From: Longispora fulva
GTDB lineage: Bacteria > Actinomycetota > Actinomycetes > Mycobacteriales > Micromonosporaceae
Assembly (NCBI RefSeq): GCF_015751905.1
Contig: NZ_JADOUF010000001.1
Location: 620,001-684,000, forward strand
Length of the DNA: 64,000 bases
Direction of reading: 5' to 3'
Part shown: positions 42,546 to 51,088 of the stretch, in pieces
Numbering within the stretch: position 1 is the stretch's first letter
Layout of the letters: the number at the start of each line of letters is the position of its first letter
Made by a program: the position numbers and the translations under genes
The notes under the pieces: model-generated
Told to the model about the DNA's origin: nothing
The model's database searches: none
Seen by the model: the letters and a program-made list of their open reading frames with translations, nothing else

Positions 42546-43100
42546 TCAGGGGCGCAGGCCGTCCATCAGGACGGTGAGGAACGCGTCGGCCAGTTCGGGT
42601 GACGGTGCGGTCCGGGCGATCGCGAACGTGGCCTCACTGATCAGGGTGGCGGTCACCTCGGGGTCGAGGTCGGTGCGGATCACCCCGTCCCGCCGCCCGC
42701 CGGCGATCAGCTGGCGCACGGATCCCACCAGTTCGGCCCGCATCGCCGTGGTGGCGGGCAGGTCGAGGCCGTCGAGGTGTTCGGTGACGGAGTGGTGCGC
42801 GGACTGGAAGGCGATCAGTTCGGCGAGGAGGGTGCGCAGCGCCGGCGCGGGTCCGGGCTGGGCCGCGAGGTCGCGCGCCCGGTCGACCACCGGTCCGAGC
42901 AGTCGTGACACGGCGGCGTCGAGCAGCGCGTCCTTGCCGCCGAACGCCCGCACCACGGTTCCGGCGCCCAGCCCGGCGCGGCGGGCGATCGCCTCGACGG
43001 TGAGGACCGCGCCCGGCTCGGTCAGCAGCGCGGTCGTCGCTTCGAGGGCGAGTTGCTGGTTGCGGACCGCGTCCGCCCGGCGTCCGGCCGTTGTTGACAT
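42546..43100 (-). CDS. TetR-family transcriptional repressor
   Basis: 184 residues from the ATG at 43100 with AAGGG upstream. The N-terminal HTH (about 8-55) reads RADAVRNQQLALEATTALLT, VEAIARRAGLGAGTVVRAFG, GKDALLDAAVSRLL, typical of TetR. The C-terminal ligand domain is divergent as usual. It is transcribed away from the FAD monooxygenase, 69 bp between starts, with repeated CATCTGGAA sequences in the gap, so it most likely represses that gene and itself and is released by the monooxygenase substrate. Confidence 0.88.
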   Translation of the reverse strand: MSTTAGRRADAVRNQQLALEATTALLTEPGAVLTVEAIARRAGLGAGTVVRAFGGKDALLDAAVSRLLGPVVDRARDLAAQPGPAPALRTLLAELIAFQSAHHSVTEHLDGLDLPATTAMRAELVGSVRQLIAGGRRDGVIRTDLDPEVTATLISEATFAIARTAPSPELADAFLTVLMDGLRP

Positions 43101-43132
43101 CTGGAATGACCCTTCCACATAATCATCTGGAA
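43098..43132. promoter_or_regulatory. Repeated CATCTGGAA boxes, candidate TetR operator
   Basis: CATCTGGAA occurs at 43098-43106, overlapping the TetR start codon, and again at 43124-43132. The second copy is followed by ACTCCAG, giving TGGAA...CTCCA dyad symmetry. Confidence 0.4.
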
Positions 43133-43169
43133 CGCATACTCCAGTTATCGTAGTCAGGGGGACCACACC

Positions 43170-44342
43170 GTGCACCAGCGGATCCTGATCGTGGGCGCAA
43201 GCATCGCCGGACTGACCGTCGCACATTGGCTTGACCGGTACGGCTTCCGGACGACCGTCGTCGAGCGCGCCACCTCGTTGCGCACCGGCGGCAACGGGGT
43301 CGACCTGCGCGAGGGGGCCGTCGAGGTCGCCGACCGTATGGGAATCCTGCCGGACGCCCGCGCCGCCGGTACCGACGTGCGCGGCATGAGGTTCGTCGAC
43401 GCAGCGGACCGGACCATCGGCCAGGTCGGCATCGGCGAACCCGGGTCGGTCGAGCTGATGCGAGGTGACCTGGTGGACCTGCTGCACAGGGCGGGAGGGA
43501 GCGGGATCGAGTACATCTTCGGGGACGCCGTCCGCGACCTCGCGCAGGACGACTCCGGGGTCACGGTCAGCTTCGAGCACGCGCCGGACCGCCGGTTCGA
43601 CCTGGTGATCGGGGCCGACGGCCTGCACTCCACGGTGCGCGCGCTCGCCTTCGGCCCGCACCGGGAATTCGTCCGGCACCGCGACCACTACTTCGCGTTC
43701 GCCGACACCGGGGTGGCGGCGGGGGAGAACCGGTGGATGACCATGTACAACCTGCCGGGCAAGATGGTCGGGGTGTACCGGTCGGGCAACCACGCCCAGG
43801 CCAAGGCGTACTTTATCTTCCGCTCCGCGCCGCTGGACTACGACCACCGCGACGTCGACGAGCACCGGCGGCTGGTGGCCCGGGCGTTCGCCGCCGAGAC
43901 CTCCTGGTGGATCCCGGACCTGCTGGCCGAGGCGCTGGCCGATCCGGAGTTCTACTTCGACGCGCTCAGCCAGGTACACATGAAATCCTGGTCTTCGGGT
44001 CGAGTGGCGCTGGTCGGCGACGCGGCCTGGTGCGCCTCCCCGGCCTCAGGCGCCGGTGCGGAGCTGGCCATGGTCGGCGGCTACCGCCTCGCCGGGGAAC
44101 TGGCCGCCGCCGGCGGGGACCATCTGGCCGCGTTCGCCCGGTACCACGACGGTCACCGGGTGCTGGTCGACAGCAAGCAGCGGATCGGCCCGAATCTGCG
44201 CCTGATGGTGCCCCGGACCGTGCGTGGCCGGTGGTTGCGGGACGCGGCGGCGCGGCTGCCGCTGCTGCGCGCCGCGTCGGCCGTTGAGCGGTGGGTGCGG
44301 GCGAGGGTGCCGGCGCTGCCGGAGTACCTGCCGGCCCGCTGA
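43170..44342 (+). CDS. FAD-dependent monooxygenase (PF01494-like)
   Basis: 390 residues from a GTG preceded by AGGGGGA. Motifs: GxGxxG-like LIVGASIAGLTVAHWLDRYG (about 6-25), the DG motif VIGADGLHSTVRALAF (about 150-165) and the GD motif RVALVGDAAWCASPASGAGA (about 280-300). The set marks a group A flavin monooxygenase related to TetX- and aromatic-hydroxylase-type enzymes. The adjacent TetR suggests induction by the xenobiotic or aromatic substrate it oxidises. The 3' end faces an interrupted gene on the other strand. Confidence 0.85.
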   Translation: MHQRILIVGASIAGLTVAHWLDRYGFRTTVVERATSLRTGGNGVDLREGAVEVADRMGILPDARAAGTDVRGMRFVDAADRTIGQVGIGEPGSVELMRGDLVDLLHRAGGSGIEYIFGDAVRDLAQDDSGVTVSFEHAPDRRFDLVIGADGLHSTVRALAFGPHREFVRHRDHYFAFADTGVAAGENRWMTMYNLPGKMVGVYRSGNHAQAKAYFIFRSAPLDYDHRDVDEHRRLVARAFAAETSWWIPDLLAEALADPEFYFDALSQVHMKSWSSGRVALVGDAAWCASPASGAGAELAMVGGYRLAGELAAAGGDHLAAFARYHDGHRVLVDSKQRIGPNLRLMVPRTVRGRWLRDAAARLPLLRAASAVERWVRARVPALPEYLPAR

Positions 44343-44940
44343 CCGGGAGGCGTGGGGTCGCACCGGCCCAGGGCCCGTCGGGGTCGATGCGCCCCACCTG
44401 CGTCAGGTATTCGGTCTCTGTCAGTTCGCCCCGCTGTCGTTGCCTGCGCAGCACCGACAGGTGGGCCCGGATCTCGGCCCGGGCGGGCGGCGCGGGCCGC
44501 TCGGGTCGCGGGGCGGGGGACGGAGCGGGCGCCGGTGTGTGCCAGTCGGCCCGGACCACGGTGAGCAGGCCCGCCGCACCGGCCGCGACGGCGAGCACGA
44601 TCATCAGCGGACCCTGGGCCCGGTCCCATTGGCTCAGCGGGCGCTCCTGCTCAGCGATGTCCTCATGGCCCGGGACGTAGCGAATCGGTATCCGCGAGCC
44701 GACCGCCGGCTAGCCGGCCCAGTCGCCGAGGGCGATCCGCCGGTTGAGTGGCGCCGCGGCGAGCACCGTGAGGTGGTTGTTCGACCGGCTGTGGTGCGCG
44801 TCCACGACCGTGGCCTCGACCACCGTTCCGTAGCGGTCCAGCCGGTGTCGATCCGAGATCTGGTCGGCACCGGCAAGCGCCGCGATCACGGCGCCGACGC
44901 CCAGGGCGACGCCCACGGCCAGAGGATGGGACCTGGACAT
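44343..44940 (-). pseudogene. DUF3592/SHOCT-like membrane protein gene broken by an in-frame stop
   Basis: From the ATG at 44940 the frame encodes MSRSHPLAVGVALGVGAVIA and DRYGTVVEATVVDAHHSRSN, then stops at TAG 44710-44712 after GDWAG. The same frame continues past the stop with PAVGSRIPIRYVPGHEDIAE, a second membrane helix (LMIVLAVAAGAAGLLTVV) and a SHOCT-like segment LSVLRRQRQRGELTETEYLT. The pieces together match the DUF3592 layout (helix, variable beta domain with vGxxIPIRYxPG, helix). A single nonsense change therefore splits one gene. After the SHOCT part the frame runs on to 43966 antisense to the monooxygenase, so its natural end is also lost. A sequencing error cannot be excluded. 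Confidence 0.65.
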
Positions 44941-45020
44941 CCGACGATCGTCCCACCCAGCGACCACTTCCGCTGCCCCTGGAGCCAGGGACGAGGTCTT
45001 GTCACGGGCAGGGAGCAGCT

Positions 45021-46154
45021 CTACCGCTGGCCGGCGGGACGGGTGGTCGGCCCGCCTCGGTGGAAGACCTGACCGGTCGGGCGGCGGTCCTCGGGACGGA
45101 CCGGCGGGATGGACCGGTGCGGCCAGTCCCGTGGCCCGGTCCACAACGCCGGTACCGCGTCCGAGCGCCGGCACAGCTCGTACCCGATGGACTCGTAGTT
45201 GACCCGCCAGCCGGCGAAGTGTGGCCAGGCCTCCGCGGCCGTGCGCTCCGCGACGAAACCGGCGGTGACCGCCCGGCCCACCCCATTGCCGAACTCCTCG
45301 AAGGTCAGGATGATCGGGTCCGCCGGGCTCGGGTCCGGGTCGTACGCGATCCGGGTCGCCCGGGCGATCTCGCGCAGCGCGGTGAACCCGGCCCGCAGCA
45401 CCAGTCGGGCCTCCCCGGGGGCGGTCGACGGGCTCAGTGCCAGGTGCAGCGCGGCGGCGTCCATCACGGCGAGCAGGCCGACGATCCAGCTCCGGTACGG
45501 CTTCGGGGACCGGAAGCCCATCAGGATCGGATAGTTGGCGTGGCTCTCGCCGATGTCGGCGGCGAGGCGTTCCCACAGCCGGTACAGGTCGGCCAGCTGC
45601 TCGACCGTGCCGATCAGGCCGGCGCGGGCCAGCAACTCCGGGCCCCAGGACGGCTCACCGCCGCGCGCGTCCAGCAGGCTCACCTCCACCTCGCGCCGGT
45701 TGAACGCCGCGTACAGGGTCGGCAGGTAGGAGATTTGCAGCGCGATCACCAGCGGGCCGCTGGCCGCCGCCGCGAAGTCCACGGCCGACAGGTGCGGCCG
45801 GTCGGTGGACGCGAATCCGAGGGTGAACAGGCTCGATCCGGCCTCGCGGACCGCGACGGCCAACGGGAGGCCGGACAGCGCGAACAGCAGCAGGCCGTAG
45901 CCGATCAGGAGTCCGCCCAGCCAGCAGATCAGGGTCGCGAGCAGGGTCAGCGGGGCGAGCCAGGACAGGGCGGCGTCGCGGAGCTCGTACCCGGGAAAGG
46001 GGCGCAGCGTCACGCACAGGGCAACCCGCCCGGCCCGCCACAGGCGCATCATCAGTGTGCCCGGCTTGCCGCGGGGCACCACGAGGGTGCGCAGGATGCT
46101 GGCCACCGTGAGCAGGACCAGGGCCAGGCCGACGAGACCGCAGAGGGGGCGCAT
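45021..46154 (-). CDS. Multi-pass membrane protein with K+-channel-like pore segment
   Basis: 377 residues from an ATG at 46154 six bases after a TAGGGT -10 box (leaderless). Membrane segments near 3-22, 68-95, 95-112 and 130-150 come first, with AGSSLFTLGFASTDRPHLSA between the latter two. TLGFAS resembles the TxGYGD filter of two-TM potassium channels but lacks the GYGD core. The cytoplasmic C-terminal ~230 residues are helical (LADLYRLWERLAADIGESHA, NYPILMGFRSPKPYRSWIVG). A channel or sensor role is possible; the protein type is conserved in actinomycetes but not characterised to my knowledge. Confidence 0.65.
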   Translation of the reverse strand: MRPLCGLVGLALVLLTVASILRTLVVPRGKPGTLMMRLWRAGRVALCVTLRPFPGYELRDAALSWLAPLTLLATLICWLGGLLIGYGLLLFALSGLPLAVAVREAGSSLFTLGFASTDRPHLSAVDFAAAASGPLVIALQISYLPTLYAAFNRREVEVSLLDARGGEPSWGPELLARAGLIGTVEQLADLYRLWERLAADIGESHANYPILMGFRSPKPYRSWIVGLLAVMDAAALHLALSPSTAPGEARLVLRAGFTALREIARATRIAYDPDPSPADPIILTFEEFGNGVGRAVTAGFVAERTAAEAWPHFAGWRVNYESIGYELCRRSDAVPALWTGPRDWPHRSIPPVRPEDRRPTGQVFHRGGPTTRPAGQR

Positions 46155-46160
46155 TGCTGC

Positions 46161-46166
46161 ACCCTA
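46161..46166 (-). promoter_or_regulatory. -10 element of a leaderless transcript (channel-like protein)
   Basis: Minus-strand TAGGGT followed by GCAGCA and the ATG at 46154; no ribosome-binding site fits in the six-base gap. Confidence 0.5.
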
Positions 46167-46253
46167 GATGATCATTTCCTGTGGGCCCGGTTGGCTCAGA
46201 GATCGGGCCCGTCGGTCCGGGAAACGGGGCTGACGGCTTTCCTCATGATGTTG

Positions 46254-46259
46254 TACGCT
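46254..46259 (+). promoter_or_regulatory. -10 element before a leaderless 17-codon ORF
   Basis: TACGCT (46254-46259) ends seven bases before the ATG at 46267; CTGACG at 46230-46235 gives an 18-bp spacer as a possible -35. Confidence 0.5.
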
Positions 46260-46266
46260 CCCGGCG

Positions 46267-46320
46267 ATGAGCATCTACTCGAACAGATCGGGGGTCCCGT
46301 CCGCGCAAGGTGAGTGCTGA
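46267..46320 (+). CDS. 17-codon leaderless leader ORF upstream of the first MoxR cluster
   Basis: Encodes MSIYSNRSGVPSAQGEC and stops at TGA 46318-46320. The last A of that stop is the first base of the next gene start (TGATG). The ORF begins right behind a -10 element, so it would be translated leaderlessly and feed ribosomes into the downstream gene. Its AAGGTGAG codons also supply the ribosome-binding site. It has no membrane segment or known domain and probably acts as a coupling or sensing leader peptide rather than a functional protein. Confidence 0.45.
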   Translation: MSIYSNRSGVPSAQGEC

Positions 46321-47852
46321 TGCACACCATGACCGCGTACGAGGAATCCCGACTTCACTACTGGCGGCACGTGCGCGAGTTCGCCGTACCGCCGTCGATG
46401 ATCGAATCCGCGACCGCCCGCCGCACCGCGGGCGACTGGGCCGGCGCGTGCACGGCCGCCCGGTTCGACGTCGACCTGGACCTGCGGGCCACCGCCCGGA
46501 CGTACGGGCGGGAACTCGCCGACCGGATCCGCGCCGATCTGCGCCGACTCGCACCCGACCTGCTGCGCTGGCACCTGCCGAGGATCGCACCCGACGGCCT
46601 GTTGCGCCCCGGGCTCACGGTGTCGCTTGCCAGCTACCCGGGTAGCGCGGTGCACCTGGTCGTCCGGACGCCCCCGGCCTGGGCCGACGCGGGGCAACGC
46701 GTCAGCCTCACGCTGTGGGACGCGTCGCGGTCCACGGCCGGCGCGGGTCTGCACCCACATCCGCATCCCGACCGGCGGTACCGGCTCGACCTGCACCGGC
46801 ACCTGTGGGACGCGCACCGGTCGGCTGAACTGCGCGACCGGGCCGGGGCCGATGTCGCCGCCGGGCGGCTGGATCCCGCCGGACTGGTTCCGGACGGGGC
46901 CGGATGCGCCGTCGGCCGGTGGGCCAGCGAGGCGGCGATCCTGTTGCGTGCTCGGGGGCTGGCAAGCGGCACTGTCCTGGTGCGGCTCGCCGCCGGACGC
47001 CGGCTGGCGCTGCACATGGGCGACACGCACCCGCCGCACCTCACGGCCGCCCCGGCCAGAGGCGAAGCCGCCCGCGCCAGACGCACGGCAGCCCAGGCCA
47101 GAGGCACGGCCGTCCAAGCCGGAGGCACTGCCACCCGGGCCGGAGTCGCGGCCACCCGGGCCACACAGGTCGCCGGGGCCAGCCCCGACCGTGCGGCCCA
47201 TCAGGCCACAGGGGAGGCTTGGCTGATCCTGCCGGACGCGGCGACCTGGGTACCCCCGGATCTGGCTCTGCTCCGCGCCGGACTGATCGACGCCGACCAC
47301 CTGCATCCCCTGGTCGCGGCGGCGCTCGTGCCGGACGCCCCGCTGGCCGGTGCCCAGCGGACCGCGGCCGGCGGACCCCGCCTCGTCGAATGCCGGGGCG
47401 CGCCGCACCGGATCGGGCTCGTCGACGGCGTGCTCGTCCCGCTCGACCACGATCCGGTCGACCTGCGCCGCGAGGAACTGCTGGTCGCACTGGGCGGACC
47501 GCCCATGCCGTGCCTGCGGGTCATCGACGAGGTGAGCCGGCGTCCGGAATGCCTGGTCGATGTCCGGGCCCGCCTGGACCACGGCGACGCCAGCGGCGCG
47601 CTCGCCGTCGTCGAGGATCTGCTGGGCCCCGGGGCCGTGCTTCGCGCCGGTGCGTTGCGCGACGAACTGGACCTGGCGGCGTCGCGCCAGGTCACCCACG
47701 GGCTCTACCGGGCCGCGCTCGCCGGGTTCGGGCCGACCCGGCTCCGCGAGAAACGGCAACCCGGCCAGCCCCGGTCCGCGCAGGAGCGTCGGGCGAGTGA
47801 CGAACGCGACCGCGCGCGGCGCTCGAACCAGCGCCGCGCGTCCTCCTGCTGA
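46320..47852 (+). CDS. Uncharacterised protein of a MoxR/vWA cluster
   Basis: 510 residues from the ATG at 46320, coupled to the leader ORF by TGATG and preceded by AAGGTGAG. No signal peptide or membrane helix. The N-terminal half is a globular region (about 5-230, EESRLHYWRHVREFAVPPSM, ARFDVDLDLRATARTYGREL). The C-terminal half (about 295-480) reads EAWLILPDAATWVPPDLALL and CRGAPHRIGLVDGVLVPLDH. Between them lies a polymorphic Ala/Arg/Thr tract from five 21-bp DNA repeats. The tail is strongly basic (RRASDERDRARRSNQRRA). It precedes a MoxR ATPase by 125 bp. It resembles no domain I can name and may be the client or target-recognition component of the cluster. Confidence 0.65.
   Translation: MHTMTAYEESRLHYWRHVREFAVPPSMIESATARRTAGDWAGACTAARFDVDLDLRATARTYGRELADRIRADLRRLAPDLLRWHLPRIAPDGLLRPGLTVSLASYPGSAVHLVVRTPPAWADAGQRVSLTLWDASRSTAGAGLHPHPHPDRRYRLDLHRHLWDAHRSAELRDRAGADVAAGRLDPAGLVPDGAGCAVGRWASEAAILLRARGLASGTVLVRLAAGRRLALHMGDTHPPHLTAAPARGEAARARRTAAQARGTAVQAGGTATRAGVAATRATQVAGASPDRAAHQATGEAWLILPDAATWVPPDLALLRAGLIDADHLHPLVAAALVPDAPLAGAQRTAAGGPRLVECRGAPHRIGLVDGVLVPLDHDPVDLRREELLVALGGPPMPCLRVIDEVSRRPECLVDVRARLDHGDASGALAVVEDLLGPGAVLRAGALRDELDLAASRQVTHGLYRAALAGFGPTRLREKRQPGQPRSAQERRASDERDRARRSNQRRASSC
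47052..47156 (+). repeat. Five 21-bp in-frame tandem repeats
   Basis: Units of 21 bp, for example CAGGCCAGAGGCACGGCCGT (47094-47113), encode seven-residue blocks such as ARGTAVQ and AGGTATR. The array adds a flexible basic linker inside the protein and should vary in copy number between strains. Confidence 0.7.
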
Positions 47853-47977
47853 CTCCAGCTCATCCCGCCGCCGCGCGGCCCACGAACTCATCCCGCCGCC
47901 AGCGGCCCCGTTCGACCCCCATGACCCGATTCATCCGCGGCCGCCACGCGGCTCCTCGACCCCCAAGGTGATCAAAC

Positions 47978-49180
47978 ATGCCCATTGCCGCCCGCCCGTT
48001 GGACGTCGCCGCCGACCTGCTCGCCCTGCTCCGCGACACCACCACCGAACCCCGCCCCGACGAGCAGCTGGAGGCCCTGACCCTGGCCGTGGCGGCCGAC
48101 CTGCCGGTACTGCTGTGGGGCGAACCCGGCATCGGCAAGACCGCGGCCCTCACCCAGCTCGCCGAGGAACTCGACCTGCCGTTGACCACGGTCATCGCCA
48201 GCGTGCACGAGCCGTCGGACTTCTCCGGCCTGCCGGTGATCGGCGACGACCCGGCCGTACAGGGCGTGCCGATGGCCCCGCCGGACTGGGCGGTGCGCCT
48301 GGTGCGGGCCGGCCGGGGGCTGCTCTTCCTCGACGAGCTGTCCACCGCGCCGCCCGCCGTGCAGGCCGCCCTGCTGCGTCTCGTGCTCGAACGCCGGATC
48401 GGTGCGCTGACCCTGCCGCCCGGCGTGCGGATCGTGGCCGCGGCCAATCCGCGTTCCTCGGCCGCCGACGGCTGGGAGCTCAGCGCGCCGCTGGCGAACC
48501 GGTTCGTACACCTGCAATGGGTCTGTGATCCCGAGGTCGTGGCACGTGGCCTCGGCGGGGTCTGGCCCCGGGCCGTGCTGCCCACCCTCGACCCCGACCG
48601 GCTGACCGGGGCGGTGGCATTCGCGCGGCGGGCGGTGTGCGGGATCCTGGCCGCGCGTCCCGCGCTCGCTCACCAGCTGCCGAACAGCGAGGCCCGTCGG
48701 GGCGGCCCCTGGCCGTCGCCCCGCAGCTGGGAGATGGCGCTGCGGCTCACGGCTTTCGCGACCGCTTCGGGGGTACGCCGCGAGGTGCTGTCGATGCTCG
48801 TCCGCGGCGTCGTCGGCGACGGTCCCGGGCTGGAACTGCTCGCCAGCCTCGACCGGCTGGACCTCCCCGACCCCGAGACCCTCCTGGCGGACCCGGCGTC
48901 GGCGGTGCTGCCCGAGCGGGGCGACCTGCGCCAGGCGGTGCTCGACGGCGTGGTCGACGCGGTACGCCGCCGGCCCGGGCGGTCCCGCTGGGACGCGGCG
49001 TGGGCGGTCCTCGTGCTGGCCCTGGACACCGGGGCCCCGGACCTGGTGGTCGTGCCGGCGGCCACCCTGGCGGCGCTGCGGCGCGACGACTGGGAACTCC
49101 CGGCGTCGATCGAACGGCTGGCCGGCGCGGTGTCGCTGACCCGGCGCGCGGACCGGGCCGGCGCGCGGGTGGGCCGGTGA
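47978..49180 (+). CDS. MoxR-family AAA+ ATPase
   Basis: 400 residues from the ATG at 47978. Walker A LLWGEPGIGKTAALTQL (about 43-59), Walker B GLLFLDELSTAPPAVQAALL (about 112-131) and sensor-1 region VRIVAAANPRSSAADGWELS are all canonical. MoxR ATPases act as chaperones that remodel or activate partner proteins, usually with vWA proteins. The stop overlaps the vWA gene start by four bases (GTGA), indicating stoichiometric coupling. An N-terminal ~35-residue helical extension precedes the ATPase. Confidence 0.9.
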   Translation: MPIAARPLDVAADLLALLRDTTTEPRPDEQLEALTLAVAADLPVLLWGEPGIGKTAALTQLAEELDLPLTTVIASVHEPSDFSGLPVIGDDPAVQGVPMAPPDWAVRLVRAGRGLLFLDELSTAPPAVQAALLRLVLERRIGALTLPPGVRIVAAANPRSSAADGWELSAPLANRFVHLQWVCDPEVVARGLGGVWPRAVLPTLDPDRLTGAVAFARRAVCGILAARPALAHQLPNSEARRGGPWPSPRSWEMALRLTAFATASGVRREVLSMLVRGVVGDGPGLELLASLDRLDLPDPETLLADPASAVLPERGDLRQAVLDGVVDAVRRRPGRSRWDAAWAVLVLALDTGAPDLVVVPAATLAALRRDDWELPASIERLAGAVSLTRRADRAGARVGR

Positions 49181-50391
49181 CCCTCGACCTGGAGAAGCTC
49201 TACGCCGCCCGGCTGTACGCCGCCCGGGTCCGGCCCTATCTCGCGACCGCGCTGTTCGCCCTGCACGTGGTGGAGTCTCGACGGGTACCGACGATGGCCG
49301 TGGACCGGCACTGGCGCTGCTACGTCTCCCCGGTCTTCGTGGACCGCACCCCGGTGGAGGAACTGGCCGGGGTCTGGGTGCACGAGGTGTCGCACCTGCT
49401 GCGCGACCACCACGGACGCGGCGACCGGTTCGCGGCGGCGCACGGGCTGACCGGCCACGCCGAGCGGCTGCGGATGAACATCGCCGCGGACTGCGAGATC
49501 AACGACGACGTGTACGGCGACGGGCTGCCCTGCCCGGCGGGCGCCGTCCAGGCGGTGGACCTCCAGCTGACCCCGGGCGAGCTGATGGAGGACTACCTGC
49601 TCCAGTTCCGGCTCGGCCCGTTCACCTCGCACCTGGCCTGGTTGGACTGCGGCAGCGGCGCCGACGGTCTCGAACGGGACTGGGACCTGGGCCCCGACGG
49701 GGCGCACGGCCTCAGCGCGCAGGAGCGCGACGCGGTCCGGTTCCGGGTCGCCCAGGGGCTGATCGGCCGCCCGGGCAACGCCCCGCAGGGCTGGCAGCGG
49801 TGGGCTGACAAGGCGTTCCACCCGCCGCAGCCGTGGCGGGAACTGCTCGGCGCCGCCGTCCGTTCGGCCACCACAGGTGCCGGGGTGGGCGAGGACTACA
49901 CCTACGGCAGGCCCGCGCGCCGCGCCGCCAGCCTGCCCGGCGTCGTCCTGCCGAGCCTGCGCCGCCGACCGCCCCGGGTGTGCGTGGTCATCGACACCTC
50001 CGGCTCGGTGAGCGACGCGGAACTGGGCAGCGCCCTCCTGGAGGTCGCGGCGATCTCCCGGAGCGTCGGCGGCCGGCGCGACCTGCTCAGCGTGCTGTCG
50101 TGCGACGCGGCCAGCCATGTCGCGGATCCGCTGTGCCGCGCCGAGGGGATCGCGTTGCTGGGCGGCGGCGGGACGGACCTGCGCGCGGGTTTCGCCACGG
50201 CCCTGCGCGCCAACCCCCGCCCCGACGTGATCGTGGTACTGACCGACGGGCAGACGCCCTGGCCGGACCGCCGACCGCCGTGCCGCACGGTGGTGGGGCT
50301 GTTCCCGCGGGCACCCGAAGTCCGGGAGGCGGACCCGGACTACGTGCCGGACACGCCGCCGGACTGGGCGCGGGTCGTGACGATCGGGTGA
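49177..50391 (+). CDS. HExxH metallopeptidase-like/vWA protein (DUF2201-type)
   Basis: 404 residues from a GTG inside the MoxR stop (GTGA). The N-terminal half (about 1-230) has the zinc-protease signature HEVSHLLRDHHGR (HExxH at about 69-73), MNIAADCEINDDV and a Trp-rich linker. The C-terminal vWA-like domain (about 265-400) keeps the MIDAS motif VIDTSGSVSD and ends IVVLTDGQTPWPDRR. This two-domain layout is that of the vWA-like metallopeptidase proteins commonly paired with MoxR. The MoxR partner probably inserts or activates the metal-binding site. Confidence 0.85.
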   Translation: MTLDLEKLYAARLYAARVRPYLATALFALHVVESRRVPTMAVDRHWRCYVSPVFVDRTPVEELAGVWVHEVSHLLRDHHGRGDRFAAAHGLTGHAERLRMNIAADCEINDDVYGDGLPCPAGAVQAVDLQLTPGELMEDYLLQFRLGPFTSHLAWLDCGSGADGLERDWDLGPDGAHGLSAQERDAVRFRVAQGLIGRPGNAPQGWQRWADKAFHPPQPWRELLGAAVRSATTGAGVGEDYTYGRPARRAASLPGVVLPSLRRRPPRVCVVIDTSGSVSDAELGSALLEVAAISRSVGGRRDLLSVLSCDAASHVADPLCRAEGIALLGGGGTDLRAGFATALRANPRPDVIVVLTDGQTPWPDRRPPCRTVVGLFPRAPEVREADPDYVPDTPPDWARVVTIG

Positions 50392-50443
50392 CTCTGGTCG
50401 CCCTTGAGGAGGGCAGCCGTCAGCGGCCCCGGTGTGGCGGGGT

Positions 50444-50545
50444 CACTCCTGACTCAACCGGGACCCCACGAGCTGCGGTCGCGGCTGCTGTGTCACGGCT
50501 CCCACTCTGATGTAGCTGGATGTGCACTCCTGATCAAACGGGTCC
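50444..50545. repeat. Pair of degenerate ~20-bp direct repeats
   Basis: CACTCCTGACTCAACCGGGA (50444-50463) and CACTCCTGATCAAACGGGTC (50525-50544) match in most positions, 81 bp apart, in the 169-bp gap after the vWA gene. They resemble the repeated ends of IS21-like elements, but no element remains. Confidence 0.4.
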
Positions 50546-50560
50546 TGACCCCGGCGTCAA

Positions 50561-51088
50561 CTAGGCCTGGTTGAACAGGTGCTCCGTGGGGCTGTAGTCA
50601 ATCTTCCAGTCCGTGTAGACGCCCAAGGAGTTATCAGTCAAGCAACGGAGCCCGACGCTGATCCAGCGCACATCTTGGCCGTCGCGCAGGGCGAACCCTA
50701 CGGCCACAGTGAACTCGTCGCCGCCGCATGGACACTCGCACTCACCCGGATCCGCTTCGGTCCAATACTCGGCGCTGTCGGCGATGAATGCGGCAACTCC
50801 ACAATTCACGCAAACTCGCTGGGCGCAGCCTTCCTCATCGTCGAGGGCGACGCGGAACGAGTAGCCGCCGCATGGGCGACACGTGGACTCGACCACGGTG
50901 TCGACCGGATAGCCGCCAGCCTGAAAGTGGCGTATGAACTCGGCGAGGTCGGCAAACTCCTCACCGCGCCACATTTTGCCTGACTTGTTCAGCGTCACCG
51001 CGACAGTCTGTCCGATGGCACCATGCTGGGCGGTTGCGGTAGTCGCGGGCGGCCCCAGGCTGACGGCCATCGGTGGCCACACCGGCAC
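50561..51088 (-). CDS. Zinc-ribbon-like protein of unknown function
   Basis: 175 residues if the ATG at 51088 is used; the conserved part begins near TLNKSGKMWRGEEFADLAEF, so a GTG start around residue 31 is also plausible. Three cysteine clusters (STCRPCGGYSFRV, RVCVNCGVAAF, ECECPCGGDEFTVAVGFAL) suggest zinc ribbons. It ends with WISVGLRCLTDNSLGVYTDW and KIDYSPTEHLF. I recognise the pattern as a protein widespread in Streptomyces-type genomes without assigned function. It is not obviously part of either MoxR cluster, although it lies between them. Confidence 0.65.
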   Translation of the reverse strand: MPVWPPMAVSLGPPATTATAQHGAIGQTVAVTLNKSGKMWRGEEFADLAEFIRHFQAGGYPVDTVVESTCRPCGGYSFRVALDDEEGCAQRVCVNCGVAAFIADSAEYWTEADPGECECPCGGDEFTVAVGFALRDGQDVRWISVGLRCLTDNSLGVYTDWKIDYSPTEHLFNQA

